Positions 24,148-32,286 of a DNA stretch of 64,000 bases are shown piece after piece. A program made the position numbers and the translations under genes. Within the stretch, counting starts at the first letter, position 1, and the number at the start of each line of letters is the position of its first letter. Source of the DNA: Anderseniella sp039978075 (GTDB taxonomy: Bacteria > Pseudomonadota > Alphaproteobacteria > Rhizobiales > Aestuariivirgaceae); NCBI GenBank assembly GCA_039978075.1, contig JBDWCA010000013.1:62001-126000 (forward strand), read 5' to 3'. The notes under the pieces are model-generated. The model was not told the origin of the DNA. It did not search any database and saw only the letters and a program-made list of their open reading frames with translations.

Positions 24148-24174
24148 ATACCGCCGGTCTTGTGCCGGCGGTAT
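24148..24174 (+). terminator. Rho-independent terminator
   Basis: ATACCGCCGG / CCGGCGGTAT gives a perfect 10-bp GC-rich stem with a 7-nt loop, followed by TGTTTA. It lies 47 bp after the membrane-protein stop and 27 bp before the convergent LysR stop, so it may serve both strands. Confidence 0.75.
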
Positions 24175-24200
24175 TGTTTATGGCGGGTCACACGGAGCCC

Positions 24201-25100
24201 TCAACGCTTCCGTCCTGCTTCCAGAAAATCAATGAACAGGCGCAACAAATCGAGATGCCGGTTGTGCTCAGGATAATACAGGAAGAACGGCGGGTGTTCG
24301 AGGGCGTAAGGGTCGAGCACCGTCTGCAATGTTCCAGCAGCGAGGTCCGCCTCGATGACAGCGCGCAGCGACCAGCCTATGCCGTGCCCCTCGCGGGCGG
24401 CCTGTACAACAGACTGAAAACTGTCGAATACCAGGCTGGCAGCCGGATCAACGGTGAATGTCTGGCCCTCTTCGCAGAACTGCCAGTCGGCAATCCGGTT
24501 GGCGCTGATGAACTTGTAGCGAATGCACTTGTGAGCCAGCAGGTCGCGCGGATGTTGCGGACGGCCATGGTGGTCCAGGTAGGCAGGCGCAGCTGACAGG
24601 GCCGCCATCAGCGGCGGCGTCAGCCGTGTCGCCACCATGCCGTCGGCCAGCCGGTCGCCCAACCGGATACCGGCATGGAATCCATTGCCGACGATATCAA
24701 CCAGAGCCTCGTCAAACGACAGCTCCAGCCGGACATCGGGATACTGCGCCTGAAATCCGGCCAGCACCGGCTCAATGGCAATCCGGTAGGCGCTCCACGG
24801 CAGTGTGAGGCGCAGCGTTCCGGTCTTCGCCCTGCCCGCCTTGCGTGCTTCGGCAATCGCCTCGTCGATCTGGGCAAAGGCCGGGCCTGCCCGGTTCAGC
24901 AGAGCGCGTCCGGCATCCGTCAGTTCAATCGAGCGAGTGGTGCGAACCAGCAGGTTGACGCCCAGTTCGCGTTCCAGCGCCTTGAGCCGGTAACTGACAG
25001 CCGGTGCGCCCATGCCCAGTGATTTGGCGGCAGCGCGCAGGGAGCCGTGCCGGACGATGGCCAAAAAGATCTCGATACCGTTGAAAGGGTTTGTGTTCAT
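24201..25100 (-). CDS. LysR-family regulator divergent from EamA exporter
   Basis: The 299-aa protein has the LysR HTH (IEIFLAIVRHGSLRAAAKSL, MGAPAVSYRLKALERELGVN) and an effector domain with the SLVFDSFQSVVQAAREGHGIG loop of the CrgA/AaeR-like subgroup. The start is at MNTNPFNG (25100). It is divergent from a DMT exporter gene at 25199. AGATG-N9-CATCT (25123-25141) in the spacer is a candidate binding site. Confidence 0.9.
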   Translation of the reverse strand: MNTNPFNGIEIFLAIVRHGSLRAAAKSLGMGAPAVSYRLKALERELGVNLLVRTTRSIELTDAGRALLNRAGPAFAQIDEAIAEARKAGRAKTGTLRLTLPWSAYRIAIEPVLAGFQAQYPDVRLELSFDEALVDIVGNGFHAGIRLGDRLADGMVATRLTPPLMAALSAAPAYLDHHGRPQHPRDLLAHKCIRYKFISANRIADWQFCEEGQTFTVDPAASLVFDSFQSVVQAAREGHGIGWSLRAVIEADLAAGTLQTVLDPYALEHPPFFLYYPEHNRHLDLLRLFIDFLEAGRKR

Positions 25101-25198
25101 TGTTCGAAAAATGACAACAGTGAGATGCAAATACAACATCTAATTGAATAGTCGAAATTGACATATGGTGACCTCAACGAAACCGGAGAGGACATCGC

Positions 25199-26119
25199 AT
25201 GACTGCTTCTTCCGTCAGTTCCCGCCCCGACAATGCCATTACAGGCGCCAGCCTGATCGTTTTCGCCGTGTTCCTGATGGCGCTGCAGGATGCGATTATC
25301 AAATATGCCAGTTCCGACCTGACGCTCTGGCAGCTCTACGTGCTGCGCTCCCTGCTGGCGCTGCCGGTGCTGGCCGGCATTGCCTGGCTGAAGCGCAACG
25401 CAGGCACCACGCTGACGGCGGCGACCGGGCGCTGGGTCACACTGAGATCCTGCCTGCTGGTGGCGATGTATGTGTCACTTTACGCAGCCATTCCGGTATT
25501 GCCGTTGTCCACGCTGGCGGCCGGATTTTATACAGGGCCGCTATTCATCGCGATATTGTCGGCACTTCTGATCGGTGAACCGGTGCGCGTTCGGGGCTGG
25601 ATTGCCGTGGCCATCGGGTTTGCAGGCGTGCTGCTGATCATCCAACCGGGCAGCGGCGACTTTTCGCTGCTGGTCCTGCTGCCGGTTCTATCCGGACTGT
25701 TCTATGCGCTCGCTGCTATACTGACCCGCGACCGTTGCCAGCATGACACGCCAGTTGCGCTTGCTGTTTCACTAAACCTGGTATTGCTGGTTACCGGTGC
25801 CGTATTCAGCCTCGCGCTGCTGGTCTGGCAGCCGTCCGGCATATTTTTTCCCCCGTTTCTATCGGGCACGTGGACGGCCATGACATGGCGTGAATGGGCT
25901 CTCATCATTGTGCTGGCTGCGCTGATCGTCGGCATCGGTGTCGGGCTTGCCGCCGCCTACCAGTCCGCCAGACCGGTGATTGTCGCCACGTTTGACTATA
26001 GCTACCTGATCTTCTCGACAGTTTTCGGATTTGTGTTCTTTGCGGAAACACCGGACCTGCAAACCGTCATCGGCATGGGCCTGATCGCCGTGGCCGGCCT
26101 GGTCGTGGTGCAAAGCTAA
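25199..26119 (+). CDS. DMT-superfamily transporter (EamA domains)
   Basis: The 306-aa protein has ten predicted transmembrane helices formed by two EamA repeats. The first ends near YTGPLFIAILSALLIGEPV and the second near STVFGFVFFAETPDLQTVIG, both with the E-x-P/L motif typical of drug/metabolite exporters. It likely exports a small metabolite or amino-acid derivative. It is controlled presumptively by the divergent LysR regulator. Its stop region overlaps the convergent GntR gene by 4 bp. Confidence 0.92.
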   Translation: MTASSVSSRPDNAITGASLIVFAVFLMALQDAIIKYASSDLTLWQLYVLRSLLALPVLAGIAWLKRNAGTTLTAATGRWVTLRSCLLVAMYVSLYAAIPVLPLSTLAAGFYTGPLFIAILSALLIGEPVRVRGWIAVAIGFAGVLLIIQPGSGDFSLLVLLPVLSGLFYALAAILTRDRCQHDTPVALAVSLNLVLLVTGAVFSLALLVWQPSGIFFPPFLSGTWTAMTWREWALIIVLAALIVGIGVGLAAAYQSARPVIVATFDYSYLIFSTVFGFVFFAETPDLQTVIGMGLIAVAGLVVVQS

Positions 26120-26739
26120 CAACCGGACATCGCCTCAAGCAGCGCATCCCTGGTTGCCGACAAATGCCCGCGCAGCGCTCTTTCACATGCAGCAGCCCGC
26201 CCGGCGGCAAATTCCGCCGTGATCGCCTCATGATCTTCCAGCCAGCGCGGCGTGTGGATTTTAAGCGTATCGAAACCCTTGGCGTGGACACGGCACAGAT
26301 TGCGCAGTTCGCCTATCAGCCGGATATGGCGCAGCTTTTTCGCCGGTAGATAAAGCGCCGCGTGGAAAGCCCGGTCACCATCGCTCCAGCCTGCCCTGTC
26401 CGCTTCCAGTGACGAGCGGCGCAGTTGGTATTGAAGCTCGTCAACCTGTTCAGGTGATGCAACCGCCACGGCGGCGCGTGCGCAGTTGCATTCCAACATG
26501 ATGCGCAGTTCGAACACTTCCTCGATTTCGCCCGCCGACAGGCTGACAACCCGGGCGCCGCGATTGGGCCGGATGGTTACCAGCCGTTCGCCCGCCAGCG
26601 ACGCCAGTGCATCCCTGACCGGTATGCGGCTGGCCCCGAAACGCTCCGCGATACCAGCCTGGTGCAGTTCCGAACCGGGCGGCAGTTCACCGTTCAGGAT
26701 ATCACTGCGCAATGTGTCCACGATGATGTGGTCAGCCAT
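26116..26739 (-). CDS. GntR-family (FadR/FCD) regulator
   Basis: The 207-aa protein has an N-terminal winged HTH (LRSDILNGELPPGSELHQAG, IPVRDALASLAGERLVT) and an all-helical FCD ligand domain with the metal-site residues of the family (FELRIMLECNCA; FHAALY; DHEAI; HLSATRDALL). The ATG at 26739 has AAGGA 6 nt upstream. It is divergent from OsmC with a perfect 18-bp palindrome in between that fits the GTATAC core used by FCD-type GntR proteins. Confidence 0.92.
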   Translation of the reverse strand: MADHIIVDTLRSDILNGELPPGSELHQAGIAERFGASRIPVRDALASLAGERLVTIRPNRGARVVSLSAGEIEEVFELRIMLECNCARAAVAVASPEQVDELQYQLRRSSLEADRAGWSDGDRAFHAALYLPAKKLRHIRLIGELRNLCRVHAKGFDTLKIHTPRWLEDHEAITAEFAAGRAAACERALRGHLSATRDALLEAMSGC

Positions 26740-26778
26740 GGTTTTCCTTGAAAACAACCAATCAATCCGGTAGCAGAT

Positions 26779-26796
26779 ATGTATACATGTATACAT
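26779..26796. promoter_or_regulatory. GntR operator, 18-bp perfect palindrome
   Basis: ATGTATACATGTATACAT is exactly self-complementary and contains two overlapping TGTATACA half-repeats. It ends 2 bp before the OsmC Shine-Dalgarno (GGAG) and 40 bp from the GntR ATG. It is the clearest operator in the window. Confidence 0.8.
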
Positions 26797-26808
26797 TTGG
26801 AGTCAATC

Positions 26809-27279
26809 ATGACCAACAACCATGCCTATACGAGCCGCATCGAATGGACCGGCAATACCGGCGAAGGCACCAGAACCTACAAGGGGTATGACAGGACCTG
26901 GGACATTGCAGTGCCCGGAAAACCGGTGATCCATTGTTCAAACGACCCGCTGCTGGGCGGTGATCCATCGCTCATGAACCCGGAAGACCTGCTCATCTCC
27001 GCGCTGTCGGCGTGCCACATGCTGTGGTACCTGCACCTGGCCAGCACTGCCAGGATCACTGTGCTCAGCTACAGCGACGCCCCGGTTGCGCAAGGTGAAA
27101 ATATGCCCGACGGGTCAGGACGCTTTCTGAGCGCCACCTTGCGCCCGCACATCTCCGTTGAAGCAGGCTGCGATCTTGTCCGCGCACACGACATTCACAA
27201 CGACATCCACAAATACTGTTTCATCGCCCGGTCGGTAAATTTTCCCGTGGCCTGTGATCCGACCATAACCACCAAGTAG
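26809..27279 (+). CDS. OsmC/Ohr-family peroxide reductase
   Basis: The 156-aa protein has the OsmC fold with both redox-active Cys: in ALSACHMLWYLHL and in HKYCFIARSVNFPV. NPEDLLISALSACHM is the family signature. It reduces organic hydroperoxides using a dithiol donor. The ATG at 26809 has GGAG close upstream; the frame is open back through the GntR operator, but the upstream part is operator DNA. Control by the divergent GntR rather than OhrR or OxyR is unusual for this family. Confidence 0.92.
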   Translation: MTNNHAYTSRIEWTGNTGEGTRTYKGYDRTWDIAVPGKPVIHCSNDPLLGGDPSLMNPEDLLISALSACHMLWYLHLASTARITVLSYSDAPVAQGENMPDGSGRFLSATLRPHISVEAGCDLVRAHDIHNDIHKYCFIARSVNFPVACDPTITTK

Positions 27280-27325
27280 GTATAGCCTATAAAATTGCAT
27301 CGTAGCGGACCCTTGGATCAGGACC

Positions 27326-28264
27326 CTAGATTGACGCTATGACAAAGTCGGGCACTACACCTGTCGATTTCATCAGGGCGTCGACGTCGAGATCCTTTAC
27401 AAGACCATGATCGGTCACCAGGACGGTGCGCCAGCCTGCGGCGGCACCTCCGAGAATATCGGTGTGAAAACTGTCGCCGATCATGGCGATCCGGCGCGGC
27501 TCCACTTGCGGTTCAAAACGACTTGCAACTTCTGCAAACGCGTTGCCGAACGGTTTGCCGTAAAACGCCGGTTCAACCCCCAACGTATCGGCAATCTGAT
27601 GCGCGTAGGCACCGGGCTCCAGGGACAGGCCGCCTTCACGCGGGGCCACTATGTCCGGATTGCCGACCAGCACCGGACGCGGTTGCCCGGCCAGCGCGTC
27701 GGCGAGCATGGCTTGCAACTCAACAGTCCAGTCCTGACTGGAGAGCAGAATGAAACCGTCACTATAGTCAAAGCCCGCCGTATCGGTGTCGAGCCTGTGA
27801 CAGCGGCCCGGCAATTCATCGATGTTCGAGCGAAGCGGAGCCGCAACACCCCATCTCATTTCATTATCGAAACGCCGCAACCCGTCAGCGAGCACTTCCC
27901 GGCTGCTGATGATTTCATCTGCCTCAAACTGAAATCCGAGCTGAACGTATTTGTGTACAAGCCTGCTGAGCGGGACAGTCGCAGCATTGGTTAAAACGGC
28001 CAGTTGCTTGTTGTCGGCGCGCAACGCTTCAATGCACAGGCCGGCACCCTCAATCGGGGTTTCACCGACGTTCAGGACGCCGAATGAATCGAACACGAAT
28101 GCATCGAACTCATCCTGCAATTCAGCGAGGTTCGCGGCAAAAAACGGGCGCTCTGGAAACGCCGCGTCCGGCAATCTCGAGCGCACGTCCTCATAGCGAT
28201 CAATCGCCCAGGAACTCGAGACGTTGTTTTCAGCAGGCAACACGATTGAACCGGTATCCCTCAA
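27326..28264 (-). CDS. HAD-superfamily class IIA phosphatase (NagD-like)
   Basis: The 312-aa HAD protein has motif I FDSFGVLN, motif II-like LTNAA, motif III lysine region FYGKPFGNAFAEV and motif IV MIGDSFHTDILGGAAAG. The second Asp of motif I (DxD) is Phe here, which is normal for one class IIA subgroup (DxWGVL type). It likely removes phosphate from a small organic phosphate. The TTG start overlaps the stop of the EEP gene (TTGA), and the start is uncertain because no clean RBS is seen; a GTG eight codons later is an alternative. It is the last gene of the seven-gene uptake operon. Confidence 0.85.
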   Translation of the reverse strand: MRDTGSIVLPAENNVSSSWAIDRYEDVRSRLPDAAFPERPFFAANLAELQDEFDAFVFDSFGVLNVGETPIEGAGLCIEALRADNKQLAVLTNAATVPLSRLVHKYVQLGFQFEADEIISSREVLADGLRRFDNEMRWGVAAPLRSNIDELPGRCHRLDTDTAGFDYSDGFILLSSQDWTVELQAMLADALAGQPRPVLVGNPDIVAPREGGLSLEPGAYAHQIADTLGVEPAFYGKPFGNAFAEVASRFEPQVEPRRIAMIGDSFHTDILGGAAAGWRTVLVTDHGLVKDLDVDALMKSTGVVPDFVIASI

Positions 28265-29124
28265 TTCGAATCAGCGATGGTCAGCATCAACGGCTGATGG
28301 TCGGACGCGTTGGTTTCAGTATCGACGCAAACACCATCTACCGCGCACGCCGCGGCACCGGCAACAAAGAAGAAATCGCGGCAGTGCGGGCCTTGCGGCC
28401 ATTGCGCGGTGTCATGCACGCCGCAGGTCGGCTCATGCGGCCGATCAACGTGGCAAATTCGCCAGGCGTCCCGAAAAACAACCCCGTCGTCACCGGCCGG
28501 CGCCAGCATGGCGGCATATTCAGGCGATCCCACCTCGATATTGAAATCCCCGCACAGGACACAACTCTCCGGCCGGTCGAGAAACCGGTAACTGCCGCTG
28601 TCATCATAATCAGGCAGATTATTCGCAACGGCCGCTGCCTGCAGGTGCAGGTCACGCAGCCTTGCAATCTGTGCCAGCCGCTGTTCAAGCGAGTGATACT
28701 CCAGATGCGTGTTCATCACCCGCAGCGAAGTGTTGCCGGTTGCAACCGTCACCTCGCTGACCTGGCGCGGCATCTGGCGTACGCCGGCATGCGGCGGTTG
28801 CGGCAAGGCGTGGTGAAACACGGAGGCAACCGGCAAACGGCTCAGCGTGGCATTGCCGTATTGCCATCGCACCGTGCCGGCCGCACCAGCCGCTTCTATG
28901 GCGACACCGAAGATCACCTCGTAGCCTGGAAACAGGTCAGCCAGCTCGGCGATCTGATCAACGGCAAATCCGGCACCTGACACCGGCAGATGGCGCGACA
29001 CTTCCTGCAGGCAGATAACGTCAGGTTCGCCCATGCGCGAAATCACCTCGGCGATACGCGGCAGGGACACAACCCCATCCGCGCCCTTGCCATTCTGGAT
29101 ATTCCAGGAAGCGACAACGGTCAT
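28261..29124 (-). CDS. Endonuclease/exonuclease/phosphatase (EEP) family hydrolase
   Basis: The 287-aa protein starts MTVVASWNIQNGKGADG and shows the EEP active-site motifs: WNIQN (Asn), DVICLQEVS (Glu), VMNTHLEYHS (His), LCGDFNIEVGS (Asp-Asn) and ASDHQPLMLT (Asp-His). EEP enzymes hydrolyse phosphodiesters in nucleic acids, sphingomyelin or phosphoinositides. No signal peptide is present, so it acts in the cytosol. The ATGA overlap with the permease gene places it in the transporter operon, so I infer it cleaves an imported phosphodiester rather than DNA. Confidence 0.9.
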   Translation of the reverse strand: MTVVASWNIQNGKGADGVVSLPRIAEVISRMGEPDVICLQEVSRHLPVSGAGFAVDQIAELADLFPGYEVIFGVAIEAAGAAGTVRWQYGNATLSRLPVASVFHHALPQPPHAGVRQMPRQVSEVTVATGNTSLRVMNTHLEYHSLEQRLAQIARLRDLHLQAAAVANNLPDYDDSGSYRFLDRPESCVLCGDFNIEVGSPEYAAMLAPAGDDGVVFRDAWRICHVDRPHEPTCGVHDTAQWPQGPHCRDFFFVAGAAACAVDGVCVDTETNASDHQPLMLTIADSN

Positions 29125-29951
29125 TTGATGCCCGCATACATGAAGGACTGGACGAACTGGCGCTGGAACAGCAGGAAGGCAATCAGCAGTGGTGCTACCG
29201 ACAACAGCGTGGCGGCTGAAACGATTGACCAGTCGACCCCGGATTCCGGCGCGCCGAAAATCCCCAGACCCACTGTCAGTGGCCGGGTCTCGACCGAGTT
29301 GGTGATCACCAGCGGCCACAGGAAATTGTTCCAGTGGTGGCTGATCGACACCAAGCCGAACGCCAGGTAGGTGGGACGGGCAAGCGGCACATAGACCCGC
29401 ATCAGGATGCCGAAAAGGCCGCAGCCTTCCAGCCGCGCAGCGTCTTCAAGTTCCTTCGGCGTCGACTTGAACGCCTGGCGGAGCAGGAAGATGCCGAAAG
29501 CACTGGCCATGTAAGGCAGGCCGATACCGGTAATCGTGTCAACAAACCCCAGTTTTGCCAGCGTGGAATAGTTTTCGACAATCAGGATTTCCGGTGTGAT
29601 CATCAACTGGACCAGCACCAGCCCGAACGCGACATTGCTGCCGAAGAACTGGAATCGTGCAAAGGCATAGGCTGCAAGTGTTCCCACCACCATCTGTGCC
29701 GCCAGCAGCATGGTCACCAGCAGGAAGGTGTTGATGCCGTAACGCAGGAACGGCGCCTGCGACAGCGCCTCGCGGAAATTGTCCAGTGTCAGCGGCGCGA
29801 ACAAATCAAAATTGGTCGAGTATTCACTGGGATGAAAAGCCGCCCAGAACGCATACAGCAATGGTGATATCCACAGAACCGCAAGCACCCAGGCCCCGAC
29901 GATTTCCAGGATTTCCGTATAGCTCCGGTTTTTCATCTGCGGTCTGCTCAT
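29121..29951 (-). CDS. ABC sugar/glycerol-phosphate-type permease (UgpE-like)
   Basis: The 276-aa inner-membrane protein has six predicted helices and the permease EAA loop KELEDAARLEGCGLFGILMR, which contacts the ATPase. It belongs to the MalG/UgpE group. The start overlaps the partner permease stop (ATGA). With the UgpA-like protein it forms the transmembrane heterodimer. The long cytoplasmic loop and the SHHWNNFLWPLVI end are typical of Ugp-type importers. Confidence 0.92.
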   Translation of the reverse strand: MSRPQMKNRSYTEILEIVGAWVLAVLWISPLLYAFWAAFHPSEYSTNFDLFAPLTLDNFREALSQAPFLRYGINTFLLVTMLLAAQMVVGTLAAYAFARFQFFGSNVAFGLVLVQLMITPEILIVENYSTLAKLGFVDTITGIGLPYMASAFGIFLLRQAFKSTPKELEDAARLEGCGLFGILMRVYVPLARPTYLAFGLVSISHHWNNFLWPLVITNSVETRPLTVGLGIFGAPESGVDWSIVSAATLLSVAPLLIAFLLFQRQFVQSFMYAGIK

Positions 29952-30832
29952 CGGTAGTGTATCCGCCGGTCAAGCACGAAGAACTGCACCAGCGCCATGG
30001 CCGCCAGCAGGCCCAGCAACACCACGGTCAGGGTCGCGGCATAGTTGGTATCGAAGTAGGAGAACGCGTTCTCGAAAATATAGTAGAGCAGCAGGTTGCT
30101 GGCATTGTCGGGTCCGCCCTTGGTCAGCACGAACAGGTGATCAACCAGCTTGAACGAGTTAAGCACTGCATTGATCAGCACAAACAGCGTTGTCGGCATG
30201 AGCAGCGGAAACACCACCCGACGGAAATAATACCAGCGCGATGCACCTTCCAGCTTTGCCGCCTCACCCAGTTCAGGCGGGATGTGCTGCAGCGCCGCGA
30301 GATAGAAAATCATGAAGAAGCCTGCCTCTTTCCAGACCGTCATGACGATGATGGACGACAGGACCGTGTCGGGATCACCGAGCCAGTTGTGCCCGGAAAA
30401 GCCGAACCAGCCGGTGATCTGGTCGATCAGGCCGATATCGGGTGAATAGAAAAACAGCCAGATGTTGGCAACGGCAATCATCGGCAGGATGGTCGGGGTA
30501 AAATATGCCATGCGCACGAACGACCGGCCCGGCATGGCGCGGTTGACCGCCAGCGCCATGATGATGGCCAGCCCGATGGAGGTCGGAATGGTGCCCAGCG
30601 CAAACCACATATTGTTGATCAGCACTTTCCAGAAAATCGGGTCCTGGGTCATGGTTTCGTAATTGCCCAGCCCGATGAACCGCGACGGGCGGATGGAATT
30701 GCCCTTGGAGAAGAAACTGTTGATGACGGTCGCAATGGTCGGATAGTGGGTGAAAGACACAAGCAGAATGGCCGCCGGCGTCAACAGAAGCCAACCGTGC
30801 ACATGTCTCATTGTGTCTCGCGACAGATGCAT
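29948..30832 (-). CDS. ABC sugar/glycerol-phosphate-type permease (UgpA-like)
   Basis: The 294-aa inner-membrane protein has six to seven helices and the EAA motif PPELGEAAKLEGASRWYYFR. It belongs to the MalF/UgpA group. It follows the binding-protein gene after a 77-bp gap containing a strong hairpin, and its stop overlaps the UgpE-like start. It is the first permease of the operon. Confidence 0.92.
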   Translation of the reverse strand: MHLSRDTMRHVHGWLLLTPAAILLVSFTHYPTIATVINSFFSKGNSIRPSRFIGLGNYETMTQDPIFWKVLINNMWFALGTIPTSIGLAIIMALAVNRAMPGRSFVRMAYFTPTILPMIAVANIWLFFYSPDIGLIDQITGWFGFSGHNWLGDPDTVLSSIIVMTVWKEAGFFMIFYLAALQHIPPELGEAAKLEGASRWYYFRRVVFPLLMPTTLFVLINAVLNSFKLVDHLFVLTKGGPDNASNLLLYYIFENAFSYFDTNYAATLTVVLLGLLAAMALVQFFVLDRRIHYR

Positions 30833-30864
30833 TCAACTAATTCCGGTCCAGGGTTGGTGCGAAG

Positions 30865-30896
30865 GACACAGGGCGCGCGTGAGTGCGCCCTGTGTC
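30865..30896 (-). other. Intercistronic hairpin between binding protein and permeases
   Basis: GACACAGGGCGC (30865-30876) and GCGCCCTGTGTC (30885-30896) form a perfect 12-bp stem with an 8-nt loop, without a following T run on either strand. In the minus-strand operon it follows the binding-protein gene, where hairpins commonly stabilise the upstream mRNA and lower permease expression. Such a role here is inferred from position. Confidence 0.6.
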
Positions 30897-30909
30897 GGTT
30901 TGTCAGATA

Positions 30910-32202
30910 TCAGCGGTAAGGCTTGAGCAGGCGATCTGCGGTTGCCTGGGCTTCCTTCAACGCATCTTCGGGAGACTTGCTGCCGGTCAGCGCTGCCTGA
31001 ATGGCATCATCCAGTGACTTGCGCACGCGTCCTGTCTCATATGTCGACAGTTCGGCGGTTGCGAAGTTCAACTGGTCGCGGGCCACTGCCGCATAGGGGA
31101 AACCCTTGACGTAGTCCTGCAGTTCGCTGGTGTCGTAGGCTGCCTGGCTGATGCCCATATAGCCGGTCTGCATGGACCAGTTGGCCGACTGTGCCGGACT
31201 GGTCATGAACTTGATCAGCTTCATGGACGCGGAGCGTTCTTCAGGCGATGTCTTCTTGAAGATGTAGAAGTTGCCACCGCCGGTCGGTGTGCCGCGGCGC
31301 TTTTTGGCCGGCAGCATGGCGACACCGAAATCAAACGCAGCCTTCTTCTTGACCGTGGTCAGGTTGCCGGTGGAGTGCCACATGATGGCGGTCTTGCCTT
31401 CAAGGAAGTTCTTACGCAGCGTTCCCCACTCGATGGTGCCTTCCGGCATCACCTTGTGCTTGGCGCCCAGGTCTTTCCAGAATTGCAGGGCCTCCACGGT
31501 TGCAGGCGCGGCAAAGTTGGTCTCGTTACCGGCGCCGTTCATCAAAACCTGGTCGTTCTGCATGGCAAGCGCACCGAACATCCAGTACGGGTAGCCGGTC
31601 GATGGGATCATCATGCCCCATTGCGAGCCGTCCGCCTTGGTGAGCTTCTTACCTGCGGCAACCAGTTCGTCCCAGCTTTCCGGTGCCTTTTCAGGATCGA
31701 GACCTGCGGCCTTGAAGGCATCCTTGTTGTAATACATCACGATGGTTGAACGCTGGAACGGAATGCCCCAGGTCTTGCCGCCGGTGGTGCCGTTTTCCAT
31801 CAGGGTCGGGTAGAAGGATTTCAGCCAGGCCTTTTCTTCTGCGGTCTGGACCACATCATCAAAGGCAACGATGGCATCCTGCTCGATGAGTTCGTACAGA
31901 TCGATCGAGAACATGACCGACAGCTGGGCCGGCTGACCACTCTTGAGCGCAGCCAGCGCCTTGATGCGGGCATCGTTATAGTTGCCGGCATAGATGGCGT
32001 TCACCTCGATGTCCGGGTTCTGTTTCATAAAGTCGGCGACCATGCCGTCGACAATCTTGGTCAGTGGCCCGCCGACTGCGACGGGATAGTACATTGTCAG
32101 TTTGGTCTTGGCGTACGCTGCGCCTGACAGGCCTGCTGCCAGTACTGACAGGCAAGCGGCAGCGACGACGCCGGCGATTGTCCTGGTGATGGATTTAAAC
32201 AT
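30910..32202 (-). CDS. Periplasmic solute-binding protein (UgpB-like)
   Basis: The 430-aa protein has a signal peptide (cleavage near AYA-KT, residue about 31) and the type 1 extracellular solute-binding fold of the UgpB family: LTMYYPVAVGGPLTKIVDGM, MVADFMKQNPDIEVNAIYAG and NGTTGGKTWGIPFQRSTIVMYYNKDAF are family-typical. The ligand is probably a glycerophosphate or a glycerophosphodiester, judged from the family and the operon hydrolases. A GGAGAGGAG RBS precedes the ATG. The hairpin after its stop likely sets the high expression expected for a binding protein. Confidence 0.9.
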   Translation of the reverse strand: MFKSITRTIAGVVAAACLSVLAAGLSGAAYAKTKLTMYYPVAVGGPLTKIVDGMVADFMKQNPDIEVNAIYAGNYNDARIKALAALKSGQPAQLSVMFSIDLYELIEQDAIVAFDDVVQTAEEKAWLKSFYPTLMENGTTGGKTWGIPFQRSTIVMYYNKDAFKAAGLDPEKAPESWDELVAAGKKLTKADGSQWGMMIPSTGYPYWMFGALAMQNDQVLMNGAGNETNFAAPATVEALQFWKDLGAKHKVMPEGTIEWGTLRKNFLEGKTAIMWHSTGNLTTVKKKAAFDFGVAMLPAKKRRGTPTGGGNFYIFKKTSPEERSASMKLIKFMTSPAQSANWSMQTGYMGISQAAYDTSELQDYVKGFPYAAVARDQLNFATAELSTYETGRVRKSLDDAIQAALTGSKSPEDALKEAQATADRLLKPYR

Positions 32203-32286
32203 TAGTCACGACTCCTCTCCGTTTCTTTTTTTAATCAGCGAACCAGCAGTGCTGGTCCAGTTGCAGTTGCCGGCGCAACATTTCCA

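Noticed and set aside
28084..28980. A 298-codon plus-strand frame opposite the HAD and EEP genes
   Set aside because: It is antisense to two well-supported genes and has Arg-rich shadow composition.
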